A DNA stretch of 6,488 nt from CAYSBA01 sp964429075 [NCBI: uncultured bacterium]. GTDB lineage: Bacteria; CAYSBA01. The stretch lies in contig CAYSBA010000079.1 of NCBI GenBank assembly GCA_964429075.1, positions 1-6,488 of the forward strand. The letters are read 5' to 3'. The translations under genes were made by a program, and so were the position numbers. Positions 1 to 4,044 of this stretch are shown piece after piece (position 1 is the first letter of the stretch; each line of letters starts with the position of its first letter). The notes under the pieces were generated by a model that was not told where the DNA came from, did not search any database, and saw only the letters and a program-made list of their open reading frames with translations.

Positions 1-2
1 GA

Positions 3-479
3 GACATCATTTCCAAGATATCCACAGACATTACAAAAGAAGGGAAACGCAAGATAGATACCCAGAAAAAGGGTGATGACTTTTTAATACTGTTTAATAG
101 AGATACCTTTGATGAGGCCTCACACATTTTGATCCACTATTATCCCCATACTCACGAGATAAAGGAGATTAAATATTTTAAAGGAAAGGGTGCATACATT
201 GGACAGGAACATATAGAATGGACCGGTAGTGTCTATGGTATGATGGTCTCAGATGTCTTTTACATCCTCGATCAAGACCTTAATGTGAAACAAAAATTGA
301 TGCTCTCTTGCTTGCCCCATACATTCAGGATTCTCTGGGGTGGTGATGATTTTTACATCTTTTATATGAACGCAGATAAAAAGATGCGTATACACAACAC
401 CGGGTGTGATGCAACTGGCTATTACACAGAATCTGAGACAAAAAGGATATACATGAACTCATTGAGCGGTAGTCTGTAA
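3..479 (+). CDS. C-terminal part of an unrecognised protein with beta-propeller-like repeats (5' end outside window)
   Basis: The frame is open from position 3 to the TAA at 477-479 with no stop, so this is the last ~158 codons of a longer gene. The first possible internal start, a TTG at 129, has no reason to be the true start. I do not recognise a named family. The protein has alternating short hydrophobic and aromatic strands with recurring elements: a GDDF-type turn followed by a strand (near 75 and near 343), and an IEWTGSVYG segment followed by YILDQDLN. This resembles the 'W-x-G-x-x-Y-G ... LD-x-x-G' blades of beta-propeller-like repeats in secreted or lipoprotein products of deltaproteobacteria. 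That resemblance is my inference; no catalytic motif is visible. No clear terminator follows: the short AGGC/GCCT inverted repeat near 483-496 lacks a T-tract. The next feature is the tRNA-Cys promoter. Confidence 0.7.
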   Translation, partial: DIISKISTDITKEGKRKIDTQKKGDDFLILFNRDTFDEASHILIHYYPHTHEIKEIKYFKGKGAYIGQEHIEWTGSVYGMMVSDVFYILDQDLNVKQKLMLSCLPHTFRILWGGDDFYIFYMNADKKMRIHNTGCDATGYYTESETKRIYMNSLSGSL

Positions 480-551
480 GATAGGCCTTTTGCCTGTCAT
501 TCATACCCTTTATCAAAAGAAAATATTAAACAATTTAGACAACTCAGCCAC

Positions 552-580
552 TTGACAAACCGACACATCTAATCTAAAGA
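552..580 (+). promoter_or_regulatory. Putative sigma70-type promoter of tRNA-Cys
   Basis: A perfect -35 hexamer TTGACA lies at 552-557. At 17-bp spacing the -10 position holds TAAAGA (575-580, 3 of 6 matches); at 15-bp spacing TCTAAA (573-578) matches 4 of 6. Either places transcription start just before the tRNA 5' end at 593, giving a very short leader, as expected for a stand-alone tRNA gene. The -35 box is convincing and the -10 box is weak. The rest of 480-592 shows no gene. Confidence 0.5.
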
Positions 581-592
581 TTTCACCAAAGA

Positions 593-667
593 GGCGGCTT
601 AGCCAAGCGGTAAGGCAGAGGTCTGCAAAACCTCCATTCGCCGGTTCGAATCCGGCAGCCGCCTCCA
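593..667 (+). tRNA. tRNA-Cys (anticodon GCA)
   Basis: A complete cloverleaf can be drawn. The acceptor stem GGCGGCT (593-599) pairs fully with AGCCGCC (657-663). The D stem GCC/GGC is at 602-604 and 614-616. The anticodon stem GAGGT/ACCTC (618-622, 630-634) closes loop CTGCAAA with anticodon GCA at 625-627. The variable loop has 5 nt. The T stem GCCGG/CCGGC (640-644, 652-656) closes loop TTCGAAT. The discriminator is T664 (U73), the expected identity base for bacterial tRNA-Cys, and the CCA tail is encoded at 665-667. The gene runs head-on into yicC: only three bases separate its CCA end from the yicC stop codon on the other strand, so the precursor's 3' trailer must be antisense to the end of yicC. 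Confidence 0.97.
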
Positions 668-670
668 ACC

Positions 671-1525
671 TCATTCCACATTCCCAAGCTGTTCCCTGAT
701 GTCGGTAACGAGTCTTTTCATCTCAACTATGTGGGGGGTTATGTATCTGTGCTGAAGCTTAGCTGATGTAGTATTTAGCTCCCTGTATATCTCCTGAGAA
801 ATTACATCAAGGGCCCTGCCGCACCTTTCTCTGTTGGTCTGCCTCTTGAACTCCTCTATATGAATCCTTATCCTATCGAGCTCCTCTGTAACAGTCAGCC
901 TCTCTATCAGATTAGAGATTTCATACAGTACAGGTTGAGGCACCTCTGTCCAATCAGCAACCCTTTTTATCTGATCTGTGAGTTTTTGCTCTATACTTCT
1001 GTATGCATCATCGAGCTTATGGGTAATCTCACAAAGGTGGTCCTCAAGCCTTTTTAGTTTTTCATCTATCAGCGCCTTTATTTCCCTGCCCTCCCTCTTT
1101 CTGTATTCCACAAAGGAATCCAGTGCATCCCTTACACATCCGATTATGGCCTCTTCATCTATATCTTCAGTCAAAAGTCCAAGGGCTATCTTTGATATTA
1201 ATCTTACACTCAATTCTCTTACAAAGGGTTTGTCATCTTCAATGGTTTTGGTGATCTCTCTGTAGGTTGCAACCGAATTGGCTATCACCTCTTTTAGCCT
1301 GCGATCCGAACTTGCGGTAATATGAAAATATACTCTGATGATAACACTGCCTCTACAGGCAGCCTCCTTTGCCATCTCATATATGGGCCTGTCCAAGTGT
1401 TTTACACTCTCTGGAAGATCAACTCTTATCTCTAAGGTCTTTGCGTTGTAGCCCCGTATTCTGGTCTCGATCTCTAGACCATCTATGGATCTACTGGCAT
1501 CCCCAAAGCCTGTCATGCTGATCAT
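671..1525 (-). CDS. yicC: YicC/YloC-family endoribonuclease
   Basis: This 284-residue protein matches the usual length of the family (about 290), whose members are single-strand endoribonucleases forming ring-like oligomers in the cytosol. It begins MISMTGFG, the family signature. Residues 1-155 form the YicC N-terminal domain, with the conserved YRKREGREI segment at 141-149. Residues ~195-284 form the C-terminal DUF1732 domain, with LTVTEELDRIRIHIEEF (210-226), ISQEIYRELNTTSAK (242-256), VEMK and terminal IREQLGNVE. The ATG at 1525 is preferred over the inner ATG (residue 4) because GAGGAGG sits about 8 nt upstream of it. Its start overlaps the DUF4416 stop as ATGA, so translation is probably coupled. 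The usual motif close to SVNHRYLD is replaced by RGYNAKTLEI (24-33), a divergent version. No terminator is visible after its TGA; the transcript must run across the antisense of tRNA-Cys. It is last in the four-gene operon. Confidence 0.93.
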   Translation of the reverse strand: MISMTGFGDASRSIDGLEIETRIRGYNAKTLEIRVDLPESVKHLDRPIYEMAKEAACRGSVIIRVYFHITASSDRRLKEVIANSVATYREITKTIEDDKPFVRELSVRLISKIALGLLTEDIDEEAIIGCVRDALDSFVEYRKREGREIKALIDEKLKRLEDHLCEITHKLDDAYRSIEQKLTDQIKRVADWTEVPQPVLYEISNLIERLTVTEELDRIRIHIEEFKRQTNRERCGRALDVISQEIYRELNTTSAKLQHRYITPHIVEMKRLVTDIREQLGNVE

Positions 1526-2043
1526 CCTCTTTCCCTCCTCAGCTTCTTTAGCCTCTCTCTTGCGATCTTAAGAAATCCTTTTACCTCCTTTGTCTTGTAG
1601 TCGGGATAGGTCCAGGGAAGGGCAATAAAATCCCCCCTCTCATAGATCAGTGTTACCTCCACATAAAGGTCCCTGCCAAGGGGTGTTCTATGGTATGCAA
1701 CCTTCCTTGACGCAAGAAGAAGGGAACCCAGGGTAAGAAGACCTGCATCCAGATTGACCCTCCTTTTCCCCTCCCTTTCGTACCCTTTCTCTATCTCCAT
1801 GCACATTTTTTTTAGATCTAAGAGACTGTGGAGTTCAACAAGCGAGGATTCCACATAGAGGATCTTGTAAAGACCCTCTCCCATTTCATCTCTGTAGTAT
1901 CCAGAATAGCGATCGAAGAGATAGGGCTTGCTCTTTATGATCCCTCTTTTTAAGACCTCTTTTGTGGCCTTCTCCACAAGATCTATCTCCTGCCCCATAG
2001 AAGCTACAAAGGGCAGTGCTAGGTTGGCTTTGTTTGCTGTCAC
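1522..2043 (-). CDS. DUF4416 family protein of unknown function
   Basis: The 173-residue product carries motifs I associate with DUF4416: FDRYSGYYRDEMG (43-55), RRVNLDAGLLTLGSLLLAS (94-112), an HR pair (118-119), EVTLIYERG (129-137) and WTYPDYKT (144-151). No signal peptide or membrane segment is seen, so it is predicted to be cytosolic. The biochemical role of the family is unknown, and the conserved acidic and aromatic motifs do not by themselves indicate a reaction. The start is a GTG at 2043; an in-frame TAA lies 15 nt upstream, and the next ATG (residue 16) would cut into the conserved N-terminal strand LALPFVAS. The Shine-Dalgarno is weak (AAGGG about 8 nt upstream), which fits translational coupling to cutA, whose stop is only 10 bp away. 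The C-terminus is very basic (RERLKKLRRERG). Its stop overlaps the yicC start by 4 bp. DUF4416 next to yicC is, from memory, a recurring arrangement in deltaproteobacteria. Confidence 0.88.
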   Translation of the reverse strand: MTANKANLALPFVASMGQEIDLVEKATKEVLKRGIIKSKPYLFDRYSGYYRDEMGEGLYKILYVESSLVELHSLLDLKKMCMEIEKGYEREGKRRVNLDAGLLTLGSLLLASRKVAYHRTPLGRDLYVEVTLIYERGDFIALPWTYPDYKTKEVKGFLKIARERLKKLRRERG

Positions 2044-2053
2044 AACAGGGCCC

Positions 2054-2398
2054 TTATTTTACAGACTCCTTCACCCAGTCGAGATAGCTACCCGATCCTG
2101 AAACCACTGGAAGCACAAGATATTCAGGAACAGTGTAGGGGTGGACCCTCTCTATCTCATTAAACAGTTCATTTAACCTGTCCTTTGTGGTCTTTATTAC
2201 CAGAAGTTCCTCCTCATCCTCACAGAGCCTTTTCTCCCAGAAGTAAAAAGAGGTGATCCCAGGCAGTACATTTACACAGGCACAAAGATGCTTATTAACG
2301 ATCTTTTTTGCAATCTCTCTGCCTGATCCAGCCGGTGCGGTAACAAGACAGACAAAAACCTGTTGATTATCCCTTAGCCCTTCTCTTTGTGTTGACAT
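2054..2398 (-). CDS. cutA: CutA1-like divalent-cation tolerance protein
   Basis: The 114-residue product has the full CutA core: VTAP near residues 19-22, the helix REIAKKIVNKHLCACVN (27-43), VLPGITSFYFWEKRL (44-58), the strand LLVIKT (65-70), and the signature HPYTVPEY (86-93), followed by LPV and a C-terminal YLDWV helix. CutA proteins are small, very stable cytosolic trimers with a PII-like ferredoxin fold; they are linked to copper and other divalent metal tolerance, though their molecular role is unclear. The ~13 residues before the core are a poorly conserved extension. The ATG at 2398 is the only usual start codon before the core. It gives a 32-bp overlap with the 3' end of the HEAT lipoprotein gene and has a short-spaced GAGG (4 nt), suggesting coupling by ribosomes finishing the upstream gene. 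Cysteines at 7, 39, 41 and 59 are present; whether they bind metal cannot be judged here. Confidence 0.93.
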   Translation of the reverse strand: MSTQREGLRDNQQVFVCLVTAPAGSGREIAKKIVNKHLCACVNVLPGITSFYFWEKRLCEDEEELLVIKTTKDRLNELFNEIERVHPYTVPEYLVLPVVSGSGSYLDWVKESVK

Positions 2399-3905
2399 AG
2401 AGCCTCTTTAGATCTTCATCTATCTTGATATACTTCATCTTACCCTTTTCTTTATCCAAAACAGACTTCATCTTCTCCTGTCCTCTGTCGCAACCGAGTG
2501 TTTCAAGCGCCCAGTATACGGCATAACGAACCTTATTGTTTTTATCATCTATGAGTTTCAAAAGCTCATCTATTGCCTCTTTTGCTCCCAGATGTCCAAG
2601 TACATAAGCTGCCTTTTCTCTTACACGCCATCTGTTATCCTTCAGCTTACCAGTCCAGCATTTTATATCTTTCTTACACTCTTTGGCTGCTTCAAGTCTT
2701 TGTATGGCCTTTTCAAAAAAGGCCTTTGCTTTCTCATCCTTTTCCCTGCCAATGAGTTTTTTGACTTTTGGAATCTCCCTTTGGTCACCAATATTTGTTA
2801 TTGCGTCTATTGCAAACTTCTTCATTGAAACACTACCAAGCCCGATATATTTAAAGAGTGGTCCAAGGGCAGAACGATCGCCTATAAGGGTGAGTGCTGT
2901 TGCAGCCTTTTCTCGAACAGTTTCATCTTCTACTTTTAACATCTTTGAAACCAAAGGTACGGCCCTTTTATCACCTATCTTTCCAAGGGCCTCTGCGCTG
3001 TTTATCTGGACAAGCACCGTAAGATCAAAGGCACCGGTTGGGTCTTTGTATGTGAGCTTCTTCCTCAATAAATCAGATGCCTCTGTGAGTCTAAGATCTC
3101 CTAATATAACTGCAAGCTTGGCATATATCGCTGCTTTGAAAATCTTTGGTTTTCCAGGGACCTCTTCGGTTAATTTATTAATCTCCGGATCCTTGTCTGT
3201 AAATGCGTTGATCAGATCATCCTTACATGCCTTACCAATTTGAAATAAAGAAAAGCTGGCCTCTCTATAAAAGCTGACACCAGGTCTTTCCACAAAGAGT
3301 GCCTTTATCAATTTTTTACAAGCCTTTGGGCTCCCGATATTGCCCAGTGATATTATTGCATTTTTTACAATAAAGGGATTGACATTTTCGTTATCTATAT
3401 AACTCAAAAGATAGTCTACAGCGCTCTCTTTTCCAAGTTCACCAAGTGCCCTTATTGCTGCAAGCTGTACATAGTTTATAGGACTTTTAGTAAGTTGTAT
3501 AAGTGGCTTTACAGCCTCCTCCACATGCATCATACCGAGTGCCTCTGCAATCTTAGCATTGTCAGTTGCCTTTTTTCTTCCCTCTTTGGTAGCATCAGAG
3601 GTTACTGTAAAATCTATACCTTTGATCAACTCTGATGCAAGCTCTTTTTTCCCCATTCTTGCCACAAAGAGCGCAATTTTGCCCTTAAATTTACCCGCTG
3701 AAAAGAGCAACATCATATCAGGGATGGCCTTTTCATACTTCATATCGATTAATCTATCCAGAGCCCTTTCCGCCTGAACAGGATCAGTAGATTTTAGCTT
3801 TTTCAGGTAATACTCTGGAGTACCCTCCTTGGGTCCACACGAGATCCCTACAAAAAGTAGTGTGAGAAATAATGCAAATACCTGTTTGAAATTATTTAAA
3901 ATCAT
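2367..3905 (-). CDS. HEAT-repeat lipoprotein
   Basis: The first gene of the minus-strand operon encodes 512 residues. Residues 1-22 are a lipoprotein signal peptide: a hydrophobic stretch VFALFLTLLFVG, then GIS before Cys23, which fits the broad lipobox pattern although Gly at -3 is less usual than Leu. The mature protein is almost entirely HEAT-like helix pairs with the 'A-x-x-A-L-G-x-I/L-G-D-x-x-A-x-P-x-L' rhythm. Clear units lie at about 119-139, 148-170, 182-203, 215-235, 301-323, 332-354, 364-385, 429-452 and 460-483. Such solenoids are protein-binding scaffolds; the partner is unknown. Between repeats, residues 408-417 carry C410 and C416, a possible disulfide consistent with an extracytoplasmic location. 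The last ~30 residues are Lys/Arg-rich. The Shine-Dalgarno is a GGGGGT just upstream of the ATG. A sigma70-like promoter precedes it at 3931-3959. The 3' end overlaps cutA by 32 bp. Confidence 0.9.
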   Translation of the reverse strand: MILNNFKQVFALFLTLLFVGISCGPKEGTPEYYLKKLKSTDPVQAERALDRLIDMKYEKAIPDMMLLFSAGKFKGKIALFVARMGKKELASELIKGIDFTVTSDATKEGRKKATDNAKIAEALGMMHVEEAVKPLIQLTKSPINYVQLAAIRALGELGKESAVDYLLSYIDNENVNPFIVKNAIISLGNIGSPKACKKLIKALFVERPGVSFYREASFSLFQIGKACKDDLINAFTDKDPEINKLTEEVPGKPKIFKAAIYAKLAVILGDLRLTEASDLLRKKLTYKDPTGAFDLTVLVQINSAEALGKIGDKRAVPLVSKMLKVEDETVREKAATALTLIGDRSALGPLFKYIGLGSVSMKKFAIDAITNIGDQREIPKVKKLIGREKDEKAKAFFEKAIQRLEAAKECKKDIKCWTGKLKDNRWRVREKAAYVLGHLGAKEAIDELLKLIDDKNNKVRYAVYWALETLGCDRGQEKMKSVLDKEKGKMKYIKIDEDLKRLYVNTKRRAKG

Positions 3906-3930
3906 ACAGACCCCCGGATTAATTTTTCAG

Positions 3931-3959
3931 ATATTAACACAGCATGTGTATCATTTCAA
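3931..3959 (-). promoter_or_regulatory. Putative sigma70-type promoter of the HEAT lipoprotein-cutA-DUF4416-yicC operon
   Basis: Read on the minus strand, TTGAAA (complement of 3954-3959, 5 of 6 matches to TTGACA) is followed after exactly 17 bp by TAATAT (complement of 3931-3936, 4 of 6 matches to TATAAT). Transcription would start near 3924, leaving a leader of about 20 nt with the GGGGGT ribosome-binding site. This is the only promoter-like pair I noticed for the operon. Confidence 0.45.
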
Positions 3960-4016
3960 GGTGTAAAAGATCTTGACTTTATTAAGACATCGTTGTATCA
4001 AGGATATAATTGTATC
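3947..4016. promoter_or_regulatory. Three TGTATC direct repeats and a near-palindrome in the divergent promoter region
   Basis: TGTATC occurs at 3947-3952, 3994-3999 and 4011-4016, all in the same orientation. The second and third are 17 bp apart and flank the TATAAT box. The first two also share a following CAAGG (TGTATCA-ttt-CAAGG and TGTATCAAGG). Positions 4003-4016 (GATATAATTGTATC) form a 14-bp inverted repeat with one mismatched pair, directly over the -10 box. This placement suits an operator, but the region is AT-rich and short repeats arise easily, so the role is inferred. Confidence 0.3.
3973..4010 (+). promoter_or_regulatory. Putative promoter(s) of the 716-residue lipoprotein gene
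   Basis: Two overlapping sigma70-like pairs are visible, each with a 17-bp spacer. One is TTAAGA (3982-3987, 4 of 6) with a perfect TATAAT (4005-4010). The other is TTGACT (3973-3978, 5 of 6) with TATCAA (3996-4001, 4 of 6). The perfect -10 box makes the first more likely; it would start transcription near 4017 and give a leader of about 28 nt. The TTGACT and TATAAT boxes cannot work together because 26 bp separate them. Confidence 0.5.
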
Positions 4017-4033
4017 GTATTTAAACATAAAAA

Positions 4034-4040
4034 TGGAGGT
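4034..4040 (+). promoter_or_regulatory. Ribosome-binding site of the 716-residue lipoprotein gene
   Basis: TGGAGGT is a strong Shine-Dalgarno match and ends 4 nt before the ATG at 4045. It fixes that ATG as the start, which also puts a complete signal peptide at the N-terminus. Confidence 0.8.
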
Positions 4041-4044
4041 CTAA

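Noticed and set aside
483-496. Short AGGC/GCCT hairpin as terminator of the left-edge gene
   Set aside because: The stem has only about four pairs and no T-tract follows, so it does not meet the pattern of an intrinsic terminator.
325-516. 63-codon minus-strand open frame
   Set aside because: It lies antisense to the 3' end of the partial gene, has no clear ribosome-binding site and an unremarkable composition; it is best explained as a shadow frame.
593-667. tRNA-Cys as an integration (att) site for a mobile element
   Set aside because: No second copy of the tRNA 3' end, integrase or phage-like gene is seen in the window; yicC follows directly.
2683-3243. 186-codon plus-strand open frame opposite the HEAT lipoprotein gene
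   Set aside because: The Ser/Phe/Leu-rich translation is the expected mirror of a Lys/Glu/Leu-rich repeat protein, and the sense frame has clear HEAT repeats and a lipobox.
3973-4010. TTGACT and TATAAT read as one promoter
   Set aside because: The 26-bp spacing is far outside the 16-18 bp used by sigma70; each box was paired with a different partner instead.
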